Shown here piece after piece: positions 1 through 14,133 of a stretch of 64,000 bases of DNA. Under the pieces are notes generated by a model, which was not told where the DNA came from, searched no databases, and saw only the letters and a program-made list of their open reading frames with translations. The stretch lies in contig NZ_VXCP01000002.1 in assembly GCF_011355085.1 (NCBI RefSeq), positions 248,001 through 312,000 on the forward strand. The letters run 5' to 3'. The position numbers were made by a program, and so were the translations under genes. How positions within the stretch are numbered: the first letter of the stretch is position 1; every line of letters begins with the position of its first letter. Source of the stretch: Pseudomonas akapageensis. Lineage in GTDB: Bacteria > Pseudomonadota > Gammaproteobacteria > Pseudomonadales > Pseudomonadaceae.

Positions 1-979
1 TCTGCGACGCTTCTTCCTTCAGCTCGGCGTCCCACAGGTGCGGGTTTTCGATCTTGATCTGGTTGATCACGTCGATGCCGAAGTTCAGGTGCATGGATTC
101 GTCGCGCAGGATGTATTGGAACTGTTCTGCGACGCCGGTCATTTTGTTGCGGCGGCCCATGGAGAGGATCTGGGTGAAGCCGCAGTAGAAGAAGATGCCT
201 TCCAGAACGCAGTAGTAGGCGATCAGGTTGCGCAGCAGCTCTTTGTCGGTCTCGACGGTGCCGGTGTTGAATTCAGGGTCGGAGATGGCGCGGGTGTATT
301 TGAGGCCCCAGGCGGCTTTTTTCGCGACCGATGGGATCTCGTGGTACATGTTGAAGATTTCGCCTTCATCCATACCCAGCGATTCGATGCAGTACTGGTA
401 GGCGTGGGTGTGGATCGCTTCTTCGAAGGCCTGGCGCAGGATGTACTGGCGGCACTCCGGGTTGGTGATCAGGCGGTACACGGCCAGGGCCAGGTTGTTG
501 GCAACCAGGGAGTCGGCGGTGGAGAAGAAGCCCAGGTTGCGCATGACGATGCGGCGTTCGTCGTCGGTCAGGCCTTCCGGGTTTTTCCAGAGGGCGATGT
601 CGGCGGTCATGTTGACTTCTTGCGGCATCCAGTGGTTGGCGCAGCCGTCGAGGTATTTCTGCCAGGCCCAGTCGTATTTGAAGGGTACGAGTTGGTTCAG
701 GTCGGCGCGGCAGTTGATCATGCGCTTTTCGTCGACGGCGACGCGGGCGGCGGAGCCTTCGAGCTCGGCCAGGCCTTCGGCGATGTCGAGTTTGTCCAGG
801 GCGGCCTTGGCGCGGGCTACGGCAGCGGAGTCGCTGGCGGTGACGGCGCGGGCTTCGCGGGCGGCTTCGCCACCGGCGTTGTCGAGTTTGTCCATGGCCG
901 CTTCGGCGGCGTGGCCGGCGTTGGCGCCTTTGGCGGGTTGTTCGCCGTCTTCTTTATCGAATTCGTCCCAGCTCAGCAT
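1..979 (-). CDS. nrdB: Ribonucleoside-diphosphate reductase, beta subunit (class Ia), 3' end cut by window edge
   Basis: This is the radical-generating small subunit that pairs with NrdA to make deoxyribonucleotides. About 326 residues are visible, out of roughly 415 usual for Pseudomonas, and the gene runs off the left edge. All di-iron and radical landmarks are inside the window: an EAIHTHAY motif gives a Glu, a His and, four residues on, the radical Tyr; later come LEGIFFY (Glu) and DESMHLNF (Glu and His). The start ATG at 977-979 follows an AGGAGA ribosome site. The N-terminal ~55 residues are rich in Ala and acidic residues, as in Pseudomonas NrdB. It lies 381 bp downstream of nrdA on the same strand. 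Confidence 0.96.
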   Translation of the reverse strand, partial: MLSWDEFDKEDGEQPAKGANAGHAAEAAMDKLDNAGGEAAREARAVTASDSAAVARAKAALDKLDIAEGLAELEGSAARVAVDEKRMINCRADLNQLVPFKYDWAWQKYLDGCANHWMPQEVNMTADIALWKNPEGLTDDERRIVMRNLGFFSTADSLVANNLALAVYRLITNPECRQYILRQAFEEAIHTHAYQYCIESLGMDEGEIFNMYHEIPSVAKKAAWGLKYTRAISDPEFNTGTVETDKELLRNLIAYYCVLEGIFFYCGFTQILSMGRRNKMTGVAEQFQYILRDESMHLNFGIDVINQIKIENPHLWDAELKEEASQ

Positions 980-1130
980 GATCTGTCTCCTGCGTGAGGG
1001 CCACCTTGTTCAGGGGCCGGTTGGATCTTTGGAATGCGTTGGTTGCGTTACGGTACTGCACGCAAAAAACATGGGAATTCTTGGAGGGTATTGTCCCTCT
1101 GTTTTGGTGCTGGGGTGATCTTGAGATCGA

Positions 1131-1190
1131 CCCCTCACCCTAGCCCTCTCCGCTCTTTATAAAAGAAGGGGAGAGGGAACTGGAGCGGTG
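1131..1190. repeat. Inverted-repeat hairpin between nrdA and nrdB
   Basis: A CCCTCTCC arm at 1144-1151 pairs with GGAGAGGG at 1170-1177 around an AT-rich loop, preceded by CCCTCACCCTAG. The composition resembles a common Pseudomonas intergenic repeat. It could partly terminate or protect the nrdA transcript; that role is inference. Confidence 0.55.
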
Positions 1191-1249
1191 GGGTTCCAGC
1201 TTTTTCGTACATTCACAGCAGTTGTAGCGCGAGTCTGAGTGAGCGCCCG

Positions 1250-1320
1250 CTAGGCGCCGGGTTGCTTGGACCCCGGAGCGTACTTTAAGTACGTGAGGAG
1301 TCCGAGCGGCCCGGCAACAA
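1250..1320. repeat. Second palindromic element in the nrdA-nrdB spacer
   Basis: A 15-nt near-perfect palindrome CGTACTTTAAGTACG (1279-1293) is nested between GGAC (1268-1271) and GTCC (1300-1303), forming a long interrupted hairpin. Its GC-rich surroundings do not code. The rest of the 980-1360 gap shows no gene. Confidence 0.5.
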
Positions 1321-1360
1321 CGCGGGAGCCGCTCAGAATCGTGCGGCGCCCACTAACAAC

Positions 1361-4240
<2,880 letters not shown>

Positions 4241-4269
4241 GGGTGTCTCCGCGTTCTCTATGTTTGTTT

Positions 4270-4288
4270 AGGCACGCCAGGCGTGCCT
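4270..4288. other. Palindrome in the nrdA 5' leader
   Basis: AGGCACGCC and GGCGTGCCT flank a single A, giving 9-bp arms 30 bp upstream of the nrdA start codon. It could fold in the nrdA mRNA leader or bind a dimeric protein. No function is assigned. Confidence 0.5.
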
Positions 4289-4552
4289 GCCGTTCCGTCC
4301 AGACGCACTACAACCGGCCATCCACAATGGGGCCGGGCATAACAACTTCGGGACAGATCAGGAGTGGGCTTGTACGTGCCGCTCCCTGGCCGAAGGTCAA
4401 AGAATTTGAATCGTCGATCCAAAAACTGTTCTAAATCGGTCGCCCTCCGCTGGAGCGGTTTGGCTGCTGAATTCGTGTTTGGTTCAAACGAAAAAAGCAC
4501 TGGAAAAAGGCTTGAGTTTATCGTTTGACTTGTGCTTGGTTTTTTGTGCAAA

Positions 4553-4599
4553 ACCCAACATGTAGTGTTTTGCCGCGCTTGAGATACAAGATAATGCGG
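4553..4599. promoter_or_regulatory. Tandem NrdR boxes upstream of nrdA
   Basis: Box 1 (4553-4568, ACCCAACATGTAGTGT) matches 13 of 16 positions of the NrdR consensus acaCwAtATaTwGtgt as I recall it. Box 2 (4584-4599, ATACAAGATAATGCGG) matches about 11, including most of the core. The box starts are 31 bp apart with a 15-bp spacer, the three-helical-turn spacing typical of NrdR pairs. NrdR is the ATP/dATP-sensing repressor of ribonucleotide reductase genes. The 4241-4944 gap lies between divergent nrdA and the response regulator gene and holds no convincing gene. Confidence 0.7.
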
Positions 4600-4944
4600 T
4601 ATCAGGGGTATTGCAAGGTGGGCGCCTGTGGATAACTTGTGGGTAAAGTGTGAGTGAAAATGTTGAAACTCACGTAGGCCGCATCACAGCTGCATCAGAC
4701 CCTTTTCACGCTTTTTTTTGCTCGCCGAAGGCGCTGGCGGCAATTTTTGAGGGCGCGAACCCTATCACAAAAAACGGTCTTTACCGACGGCAATTGGCAG
4801 GTTGTGTGCGGGTTGACCTGACTGGGTAGAATGCAAGGGCAAAGTGGTGGTTATCGTCGTAGTATTCATGGCAAATGTTGCCTTTTTTGTTTGGCAACAG
4901 GCATTGAGCCTTTTAATAACAACAGTGCACAACAGAGGTACCCC

Positions 4945-5697
4945 GTGGAGCAAGAAGCCTGGCAGGTATTGATTGTCGAGGACGACCAGCGACTGGCTGA
5001 GTTGACCCGCGACTACCTGGAAAACAATGGCTTTAATGTCGCCATCGAAAGTAATGGCGCCCTGGCCGCGGCACGGATCATTGCCGAGCAGCCGGACCTG
5101 GTGATCCTCGACCTGATGCTGCCCGGCGAAGACGGCCTGAGCATCTGCCGCAAGGTGCGTGACCGGTTTTCCGGGCCGATCCTGATGCTGACGGCGCGCA
5201 CCGACGACCTGGACCAGATCCAGGGCCTGGACATCGGCGCCGATGATTACGTGTGCAAGCCGGTGCGCCCGCGCCTGTTGCTGGCGCGCATCAATGCCCT
5301 GTTGCGGCGCAGCGAGACCAGTGAGGCGGCCGAAGCAGCCGAGGGCGAGCGCGAACGCCTGCAATTCGGCCCGCTGGTGGTCGATAACACCCTGCGCGAG
5401 GCCTGGCTGGCGGACAGCAGTATCGAGCTGACCAGTGCCGAGTTCGATCTGTTGTGGCTGCTGGTGGCCAATGCCGGGCGCATCCTGTCGCGCGAAGAAA
5501 TCTTCATCGCACTGCGTGGCGTCGGTTATGACGGCCAGGACCGCTCCATAGATGTACGCATTTCGCGCATTCGCCCGAAAATCGGCGACGACCCGATTCA
5601 TCCACGCATGATCAAGACCATTCGCAGCAAGGGCTACCTGTTCGTCCGCGAGGCGGCCGAGGCCATGGGCCGCATCGAGCCCGGGCAGCCTTACTGA
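4945..5697 (+). CDS. OmpR-family response regulator, RstA-like
   Basis: A 250-residue transcriptional regulator with an N-terminal receiver and a C-terminal winged-helix DNA-binding domain (about residues 135-240). The acidic pocket is VEDD near residue 11, the phospho-acceptor is Asp56 in VILDLMLPG, and the conserved Lys is in CKPVRP. I chose GTG at 4945 because a GAGG ribosome site precedes it and the receiver fold begins right after; the frame is open further upstream. It is followed directly by its sensor kinase (stop TGA, then ATG at 5698). The nrdA-linked position and sequence resemble the RstAB-like pair next to nrdA in P. aeruginosa, from memory. Confidence 0.9.
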   Translation: MEQEAWQVLIVEDDQRLAELTRDYLENNGFNVAIESNGALAAARIIAEQPDLVILDLMLPGEDGLSICRKVRDRFSGPILMLTARTDDLDQIQGLDIGADDYVCKPVRPRLLLARINALLRRSETSEAAEAAEGERERLQFGPLVVDNTLREAWLADSSIELTSAEFDLLWLLVANAGRILSREEIFIALRGVGYDGQDRSIDVRISRIRPKIGDDPIHPRMIKTIRSKGYLFVREAAEAMGRIEPGQPY

Positions 5698-7299
5698 ATG
5701 AATTCGATCTTTCTGCGCATTTACGGTGGCATGCTCGCCGCCCTGGTGATGGTCGCGGTATTGGGCGTGCTCAGCCTGCATTTGCTCAATGAGGTGCGCA
5801 GCGGCCAGTACCGCGAGCGTCTGGCCCACGGCACCTTTACCCTGATGGCCGACAATCTGGCGAACATGACCGAGGTCGAGCGCAAGCGCTCCCTGGTGAT
5901 CTGGGAACGCTTGCTCGGCATTCCGCTGGGGTTGCAGACCTTCGAAGAGGCGAACCTGGAGAACGGCCAGCGCAGCCGACTGGCGCGCGGCCAGGTGTTG
6001 GTGGAACAGACCGGCCCCCATGCGGCCAAGGTGCTGCGCCAGGTCGGTACGGAACACCTGTTGCTGACCGGCGAAGTGCAGCAGATCAGCGAGCAGCTGG
6101 CGCGGGCGACTATCTATTTGCTGGTCGATGAACTGGTGCGCTACCCGGTCAGCGAGCAGCCCCGGCGGCTTGAGGAGCTAAAAAAGAGCAAGGGCTTCGG
6201 CTTTGAACTGCGCCTGGTGACCCTGGACAACGCCGACATGGACGAAGACCAGCGTCGCCGCGTCGATGAGGGCGACACGGTGATGGCGCTGGGCAAGGGC
6301 GGCGATTCGATCCGGGTGTTCGCCGGTATGGTCGAAACGCCCTGGGTGCTGGAAATCGGCCCGCTGTATCAGATGAATCCCTATCCACCGCAGATGTTGA
6401 TATTGATCGCGATGCTGGGCCTGTGCCTGATCGGCTTGATCGTTTACCTGCTGGTTCGCCGCTTGGAGCGGCGCCTGCTCGGGCTTGAGTCAGCTGCCAC
6501 GCGCATCGCCCAGGGCAGCCTCGACACCCGTGTGCCGGCCGGCGATGCCGACTCGATAGGGCGGCTGGCGGCGGCATTCAATGGCATGACGGAAAACCTG
6601 CAGCGCTCGCTGATGATTCAGCGCGAGCTGGTGCGGGCGGTGTCCCACGAGCTGCGCACACCCGTGGCGCGCTTGCGCTTTGGCCTGGAAATGATCGAAT
6701 CGGCCAGCAATGACAAGGCCCGGGAGAAATACCTGGCGGGCATGGATGGCGACATTCAGGAGCTCGACAAGCTGGTGGACGAGATGCTCACCTATGCGCG
6801 TCTGGAGCAGGGCGCACCGGCGCTGCATTTTCAACGGATCGATCTGGACGCCATGATCGACCAGATCATTTCCGAGCTGGCGCCACTGCGCGCCGACGTG
6901 GCGGTGTTTCGTGGCGCCTGCCATGGCGGCGAAGAGGGCGCCTGGGTCGAGGCTGAGCCGCGTTACCTGCATCGGGCGCTGCAGAATCTGGTGAGCAACG
7001 CCATGCGCCATGCCGAATCCCAGGTGCGCCTGAGCTATCAGCTGGGGCTGCAACGCTGCCGGGTCGATGTCGAAGACGATGGGCCGGGCGTGCCGGAAAG
7101 GGACTGGGACAAGCTGTTCACTCCTTTCATGCGCCTGGACGACAGCCGTACCCGGGCCTCGGGCGGGCATGGGCTGGGCTTGTCTATCGTGCGGCGGATC
7201 ATCCATTGGCATGACGGCCGCGCTTCGATCAGCAAGAGCGAAGCCCTGGGTGGCGCCTGCTTCAGCCTGGCCTGGCCGCGCTATCAGGAAAAGAAATGA
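5698..7299 (+). CDS. Sensor histidine kinase, RstB-like
   Basis: A 533-residue inner-membrane kinase, presumably phosphorylating the regulator encoded just upstream. TM1 spans about residues 7-28, a periplasmic sensor region follows, and TM2 is near 225-247. A HAMP domain, then the H-box AVSHELRTP (His near 316), the N-box NLVSNAMRH and the G-boxes DDGPGVPE and GGHGLGLSI complete a full HisKA-HATPase module. Its last codons overlap the start of the FhuF-like gene (ATGA at 7296-7299), so the three genes are an operon. The signal sensed is not evident. Confidence 0.92.
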   Translation: MNSIFLRIYGGMLAALVMVAVLGVLSLHLLNEVRSGQYRERLAHGTFTLMADNLANMTEVERKRSLVIWERLLGIPLGLQTFEEANLENGQRSRLARGQVLVEQTGPHAAKVLRQVGTEHLLLTGEVQQISEQLARATIYLLVDELVRYPVSEQPRRLEELKKSKGFGFELRLVTLDNADMDEDQRRRVDEGDTVMALGKGGDSIRVFAGMVETPWVLEIGPLYQMNPYPPQMLILIAMLGLCLIGLIVYLLVRRLERRLLGLESAATRIAQGSLDTRVPAGDADSIGRLAAAFNGMTENLQRSLMIQRELVRAVSHELRTPVARLRFGLEMIESASNDKAREKYLAGMDGDIQELDKLVDEMLTYARLEQGAPALHFQRIDLDAMIDQIISELAPLRADVAVFRGACHGGEEGAWVEAEPRYLHRALQNLVSNAMRHAESQVRLSYQLGLQRCRVDVEDDGPGVPERDWDKLFTPFMRLDDSRTRASGGHGLGLSIVRRIIHWHDGRASISKSEALGGACFSLAWPRYQEKK

Positions 7300-7943
7300 G
7301 CGACTGGGACCTGGGGCCGGCTGCCGATCTGGTCGAAGGTCTGCTGACCCCGGACGACCCGCGACCGACGTTGATCTTGCCGGAGCTGTTGCAGCCAGCG
7401 CGGCTCGATCGCGTGTTGCTGCAGATCTATGGGCCGAAGTTGATGCCGAGCCAGTTGCCGGTGCTGGTATCCCAGTGGTCCAAGTACTACTTCATGCAGT
7501 TCTGGCCGGCGCTGCTGGTGCCGGGGCTGATGCATGGCTGGCGGTTGCCGCTGGGCTTTGACGAGGTGGCGGTTGCGCTGGATTACCGCGGCTTGCCGGT
7601 TGCGCTCAAGCCACTGGCCAGCGGAGCGGCCGGGGATGTTGAGCTGACGCCTGTGATCGAGGCCAACCTGCGACCGGTCATCGATGCGCTGAGTGCCTAT
7701 GGTGGTGTCTCGGCGGCAGTCTTGTGGGGCAATGCCGGGGATTTTCTGGAGCAGTGCATCACGGCGGTGGAGACGCGGCTGGGCGCTGAGCTACTGCCGG
7801 CCCGGCGTCTTTTCGACGCTCCCGGCCCGCTGCAGGGTGCGGTGCACTATCTCGAGGATGGCCGCCGGCGGCGCCGCAGTTGCTGCCTGAGTTACAAGGT
7901 CGAATGGGTTGGGCATTGCGAGCATTGCCCTCTTTGTCCATGA
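7296..7943 (+). CDS. FhuF-like siderophore-iron reductase
   Basis: The 215-residue protein ends in the FhuF [2Fe-2S] signature: two adjacent Cys, ten residues, then C-x2-C (CCLSYKVEWVGH, then CEHC). FhuF reduces Fe(III)-siderophores in the cytoplasm to release iron. A third C-x2-C step (CPLC) follows at the very C terminus. The start ATG overlaps the kinase stop, so translation is coupled to the two-component system. No siderophore transport gene is near, although the gene after it (convergent, 4-bp gap) encodes a phosphopantetheinyl transferase that could prime siderophore synthetases. Confidence 0.85.
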   Translation: MSDWDLGPAADLVEGLLTPDDPRPTLILPELLQPARLDRVLLQIYGPKLMPSQLPVLVSQWSKYYFMQFWPALLVPGLMHGWRLPLGFDEVAVALDYRGLPVALKPLASGAAGDVELTPVIEANLRPVIDALSAYGGVSAAVLWGNAGDFLEQCITAVETRLGAELLPARRLFDAPGPLQGAVHYLEDGRRRRRSCCLSYKVEWVGHCEHCPLCP

Positions 7944-7947
7944 GGCT

Positions 7948-8661
7948 TCAGACGCTGACCAGGCTCAGCAGGCGCTGACCCTCGACGCAGAATTGCGCCT
8001 GCAATTCGCACCCGTGTCGCCACTCGCTCGACAGGTCGGTGAGCAAGCGCAAGCGCGCGCTGCCATCGTCTGACCATTCGAGCAGTTCGGCGTGTTCGAA
8101 ATAGAAGCGTTGCTGCACGATCGGGTAGAGCGCCTTGAACAGGCTTTCCTTCAGGGAAAAGGTCAAGGTGACAGTCAGGGCTACACGGTCGGCAGCCATG
8201 CGCTGCAGTTCATCCGGTATCAGGATTTCCCCGGCCAGGCGCTGGGCGCGCTCTTCGCTGAGCAGGGTTTCCATGTCCAGGCCCAGGCCTCGATGATCGC
8301 TCTGGTGTGCCACGATCGCGGCTGCCCAGCCGGTGCCATGGGTGATCGAGCCGCTGATGCCGACAGGCCAGATCGGTGCACGGTCTTCGCCTGTGGTCGG
8401 GGCGTACTCGCGCCCGTCGAGTCGGCGCAGGGCTTCGCGAGCGCAGATGCGTCCGGCCAGGAACTCGGCCTGGCGCTTGGCGACCGAGCGTTGCAGGCTG
8501 GGTGTCTGCTCGATGCCGCTGCGCTGGAAGTCATCGCTGGCAAGGCGGGTGGAGTCGAATCCGCAGCTGACCAGGACTGCGCCGGGTAGAGGCTGGGGCA
8601 GGGGCCAGTGGGTTTGCAGGGCGGTGCAGCAGGTGGGGAGAGGCTGGTTCATGCAAACCAT
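7948..8661 (-). CDS. pcpS: 4'-phosphopantetheinyl transferase, PcpS/EntD-like
   Basis: Transfers the 4'-phosphopantetheine arm from CoA to carrier proteins of fatty-acid, polyketide and non-ribosomal peptide synthases. The protein is about 237 residues. The two Mg-binding and catalytic motifs are GLGLDME (a G-x-D motif) and FSLKESLFKA (FSxKExxxK); the upstream WPVGISGSITH segment also fits the Sfp/EntD class. P. aeruginosa has a single such enzyme, PcpS, in the same neighbourhood (from memory). The start could be the ATG at 8661 or the one at 8652, as neither has a strong ribosome site. It follows the dienelactone hydrolase gene on the same strand, with a hairpin repeat between them. Confidence 0.9.
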   Translation of the reverse strand: MVCMNQPLPTCCTALQTHWPLPQPLPGAVLVSCGFDSTRLASDDFQRSGIEQTPSLQRSVAKRQAEFLAGRICAREALRRLDGREYAPTTGEDRAPIWPVGISGSITHGTGWAAAIVAHQSDHRGLGLDMETLLSEERAQRLAGEILIPDELQRMAADRVALTVTLTFSLKESLFKALYPIVQQRFYFEHAELLEWSDDGSARLRLLTDLSSEWRHGCELQAQFCVEGQRLLSLVSV

Positions 8662-8700
8662 TTTGCCGTGTCGAGATCCCCGTTGGATAGCCCCACACCT

Positions 8701-8731
8701 CCTCGTTCCCACGCGGAGCGTGGGAACGAGG
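8701..8731. repeat. Perfect 14-bp hairpin repeat, related copy at 39604-39706
   Basis: CCTCGTTCCCACGC and its exact reverse complement flank a GGA loop. The same core forms both ends of the compound repeat at 39604-39706. It lies between two minus-strand genes and may act as a transcription attenuator or mRNA stabiliser, which is inference. Confidence 0.8.
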
Positions 8732-8743
8732 GGGTGACGTACG

Positions 8744-9535
8744 TTATTTGAATACCTTCGCCAAAAACGCCTTCATATCCTCCCACGAACTCTTGTCGGC
8801 ACTCTCGTTGTAACCAATATCCGGCCCACCGTGTTCGCCATGGCTGAGCCGGTCGGAGTCCGGATTGGTAAAGCCATGCTTGGCGCCTTCGATGCTGACG
8901 AACTCATATGCGGCATTGGCATCGGCCATTTCCTGCTTGAAGGCCGCCACGTTCTGCGGGGTGACCATGCTGTCGCTGCCACCGTGCTCCACCAGGATCG
9001 GCGCCACGACGCTGCCCCGGGTCGCCGGTGTCTGGGTCGCCAGCGGGCCGTGGAAGCTCACGACGCCGGCCAGTGGCACGCCACGGCGGGCTGCGTCCAA
9101 CACCACCTTGCCGCCGAAGCAGTAGCCAATGGCGGCGATCTTCTGTGGATCGGTCGGTGGGAGTTGCTTGAGTGCCGCCACCCCGGCATCGAAGCGCCTG
9201 GCCGCGGCATCCGAGTCTTTGGTCGCGGTCTGCAAGAAGCCCATGGCGTCCTGCGGGTGTTCGGTGTTCTTGCCCTGGCCATACATGTCGATGGCCATGG
9301 CGCTGTAGCCCAATGCAGCGAGTTCGCGGGCGCGGCGTTTGACATAGTCGTTCAGGCCCCACCACTCATGCACCACGATCACGCCGGGGCGTGCGCCGGT
9401 GAAGCTGTCGTCATAGGCGTGATAGCCGATCAGGTCGATGCCGTCAGGGCCCGGATAGTGAACCACCTGGGTCTTGATCTCGGCCTGGGCCAAGGCGCTG
9501 GCGGCGATCAGGACAAGTGCGAGCAAAAAACGCAT
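8744..9535 (-). CDS. Dienelactone hydrolase family protein, exported
   Basis: A 263-residue alpha/beta hydrolase. Residues 1-19 look like a Sec signal peptide (MRFLLALVLIAASALAQA), so it likely acts in the periplasm. The nucleophile motif is GYCFGG, with Cys as in dienelactone hydrolase, and the catalytic His is in GAKHGFTNP. The physiological substrate is unknown; many such paralogues do not act on dienelactone. The start ATG at 9535 has a strong GGAGG ribosome site. It is divergent from oprH and faces the PhoP-box array. Confidence 0.88.
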   Translation of the reverse strand: MRFLLALVLIAASALAQAEIKTQVVHYPGPDGIDLIGYHAYDDSFTGARPGVIVVHEWWGLNDYVKRRARELAALGYSAMAIDMYGQGKNTEHPQDAMGFLQTATKDSDAAARRFDAGVAALKQLPPTDPQKIAAIGYCFGGKVVLDAARRGVPLAGVVSFHGPLATQTPATRGSVVAPILVEHGGSDSMVTPQNVAAFKQEMADANAAYEFVSIEGAKHGFTNPDSDRLSHGEHGGPDIGYNESADKSSWEDMKAFLAKVFK

Positions 9536-9576
9536 GGTCGATCCTCCAATCAGAGTCACTTTCGCCCAGTCCATTT

Positions 9577-9616
9577 GGTTCAGCCTGGGTTCAGTTGGGG
9601 TTCAGGAACGGTTCAG
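9577..9616 (+). promoter_or_regulatory. PhoP-box array: four GGTTCAG direct repeats with 11-bp phasing
   Basis: GGTTCAG occurs at 9577, 9588, 9599 and 9610, each start exactly 11 bp from the next. Two such half-sites spaced by one turn form the PhoP box in enteric bacteria and Pseudomonas, so this is two boxes in tandem. A possible -10 (TAACCT, 9628-9633) lies 11 bp past the last half-site, the usual arrangement for PhoP-dependent promoters without a good -35. It precedes oprH-phoP-phoQ and fits autoregulation under low Mg2+. Confidence 0.85.
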
Positions 9617-9676
9617 GGGGCGTTGCTTAACCTAGCGACGTACCCAACAACAGCGCCTGGCGCGGAGATGAACCTT

Positions 9677-10282
9677 ATGAAAGCAATCAACAAACTGATT
9701 CTAGCAATGGCTGTACTCGGTGCCGCCACCGTTGCACAAGCCTCTGACAGCACCTTTGCCGGCCTTACTTATGGTCAGACCAGCGACAAGGTCAAGAAGT
9801 CCAACCAGCTCAACACCAATCTGCAAAATCCCAATGCCAACGGCATTATCAACAAGGAAAATACCTGGGGTCTGCGCCTGGGCCAACAGAACGATGAGCG
9901 CCGTTACTACGCGACCTACGACAATGCGTCCGGCAGCCATAATGGCTTGAAACTGCGTCAGGAAAACCTGCTGGGCAGCTACGACTTGTTCATGCCTGTC
10001 ACTGCCAGCACCAAGCTGTTCGGTGGCGGCAGCCTGGGTGTGACCAAGTTGAGCCAGGAGTCTTCCGGCTACAGCCGCGATACCAATACAGGTTACGCCG
10101 TCGGTGCTCAGGTGGGGGTGTTGCAGAAGATCTCGCAGAGTGCTTCGGTGGAACTGGGTTATCGTTACCTGCGCAGCAACGCCAGTACCGAAGTGACCGA
10201 ACACGGCGGCGGCAGCAAGCTGGGTTCACTGCAGCTCAACAGCAGTGCCCAGACCTATCTGTCGGCCAACTACGCGTTCTAA
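9677..10282 (+). CDS. oprH: Outer membrane protein OprH
   Basis: A 201-residue, 8-stranded outer-membrane beta barrel made under Mg2+ starvation that interacts with and stabilises LPS. It has a signal peptide ending near AQA-SDS, alternating barrel strands (GLRLGQQ, RYYATYDNA, NLLGSYD, KLFGGGSLGV, GYRYLRSNAST) and a C-terminal aromatic (NYAF). These segments match P. aeruginosa OprH closely from memory. I chose the second in-frame ATG (9677) because GGAG is correctly spaced before it and the length then matches OprH. It is the first gene of the oprH-phoP-phoQ operon. Confidence 0.95.
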   Translation: MKAINKLILAMAVLGAATVAQASDSTFAGLTYGQTSDKVKKSNQLNTNLQNPNANGIINKENTWGLRLGQQNDERRYYATYDNASGSHNGLKLRQENLLGSYDLFMPVTASTKLFGGGSLGVTKLSQESSGYSRDTNTGYAVGAQVGVLQKISQSASVELGYRYLRSNASTEVTEHGGGSKLGSLQLNSSAQTYLSANYAF

Positions 10283-10296
10283 GGTAGTGTCAATCG

Positions 10297-10337
10297 TGCA
10301 CCGAACCCGCAAGCCGGAGGGCTGCAGGTTCGGTGCA
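10297..10337 (+). terminator. Intercistronic hairpin between oprH and phoP (attenuator candidate)
   Basis: TGCACCGAACC pairs perfectly with GGTTCGGTGCA over an 11-bp stem. No clear U-tract follows, so it looks more like a partial terminator or 3' protecting structure, giving more oprH than phoPQ mRNA. That role is inference. Confidence 0.6.
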
Positions 10338-10399
10338 GTGTTGCTGTATCAGGGATTTGTCTCGACAGGTTGTCGAGGCATGGGGCATTGGAGAATGCA

Positions 10400-11073
10400 A
10401 TGAAATTGCTGGTGGTAGAAGATGAAGCGCTGTTGCGTCATCACTTACACAGCCGATTGACGGAAAGCGGGCATGTGGTCGAAGCGGTGGCCAATGCCAT
10501 CGATGCGCTGTACCAAGCCGATCAGTTCAATCATGACCTGGCGGTAATCGACCTGGGTCTGCCGGGCATGGGCGGCCTGGATCTGATCCGGCAGCTGCGT
10601 ACCCAGGGCAAGACCTTTCCCATTCTGATTCTTACGGCCCGGGGCAATTGGCAGGACAAGGTCGAAGGCCTGGCCAGTGGCGCCGACGACTATGTGGTCA
10701 AGCCTTTTCAGTTCGAAGAGCTGGAGGCGCGCCTCAATGCGTTGCTGCGCCGCTCGAGTGGCTTCACCCAGTCGACCATCGTCGCCGGGCCGCTGTTGCT
10801 CGACCTCAATCGCAAACAGGCCTTGCTCGACGATGAGGTCCTGGGGTTGACCGCGTATGAATACCGGATTCTGGAGTTCCTGATGCGCCACCATCAGCAG
10901 GTGGTCGCCAAGGATCGCCTCATGGAGCAGCTTTACCCCGACGATGACGAGCGCGATCCCAACGTCATCGAAGTGCTGGTGGGGCGTCTGCGCCGCAAGC
11001 TTGAAGGTACGAATGGGTTCAAGCCAATCGACACGGTGCGTGGCCTGGGTTACCTGTTCACCGAGCGCTGCCG

Positions 11074-11077
<4 letters not shown>
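10400..11077 (+). CDS. phoP: Response regulator PhoP
   Basis: A 225-residue OmpR-family regulator of Mg2+ starvation, antimicrobial peptide resistance and LPS modification genes. The receiver has Asp51 in LAVIDLGLPGM and the lysine in VVKPFQFEEL; the winged-helix domain ends RGLGYLFTERCR. The protein matches Pseudomonas PhoP almost throughout, from memory. The start at 10400 gives MKLLVVEDE; the upstream in-frame extension is not expected to be used. It overlaps phoQ by 4 bp. Confidence 0.97.
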
Positions 11078-14027
<2,950 letters not shown>

Positions 14028-14036
14028 TAGCAGGTT

Positions 14037-14120
14037 CGGCCTCATCGCGGGCAAGCCCGCTCCCACAGGGGCAGGCAACACACATCTCCTGTGGGAGCGG
14101 GCTTGCCCGCGAAGCGATCG
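14037..14120. repeat. REP element pair (inverted)
   Basis: GCGGGCAAGCCCGCTCCCACA and its inverted copy flank a ~20-bp spacer, the paired form typical of fluorescent Pseudomonas. Related copies occur at 25081-26416 (split by the IS), 38108-38171 and 61802-61913. Confidence 0.9.
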
Positions 14121-14133
14121 AAAGCCTTACACA

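Noticed and set aside
4258..4551. 97-aa minus-strand frame upstream of nrdA
   Set aside because: It lies in the promoter and leader of nrdA, has no ribosome site or recognisable features, and its start codon is at the edge of the NrdR boxes.
9615..9676. Longer start for oprH (frame open back to 8831)
   Set aside because: The extension is antisense to the hydrolase gene and includes the PhoP boxes; the OprH signal peptide begins at 9677.
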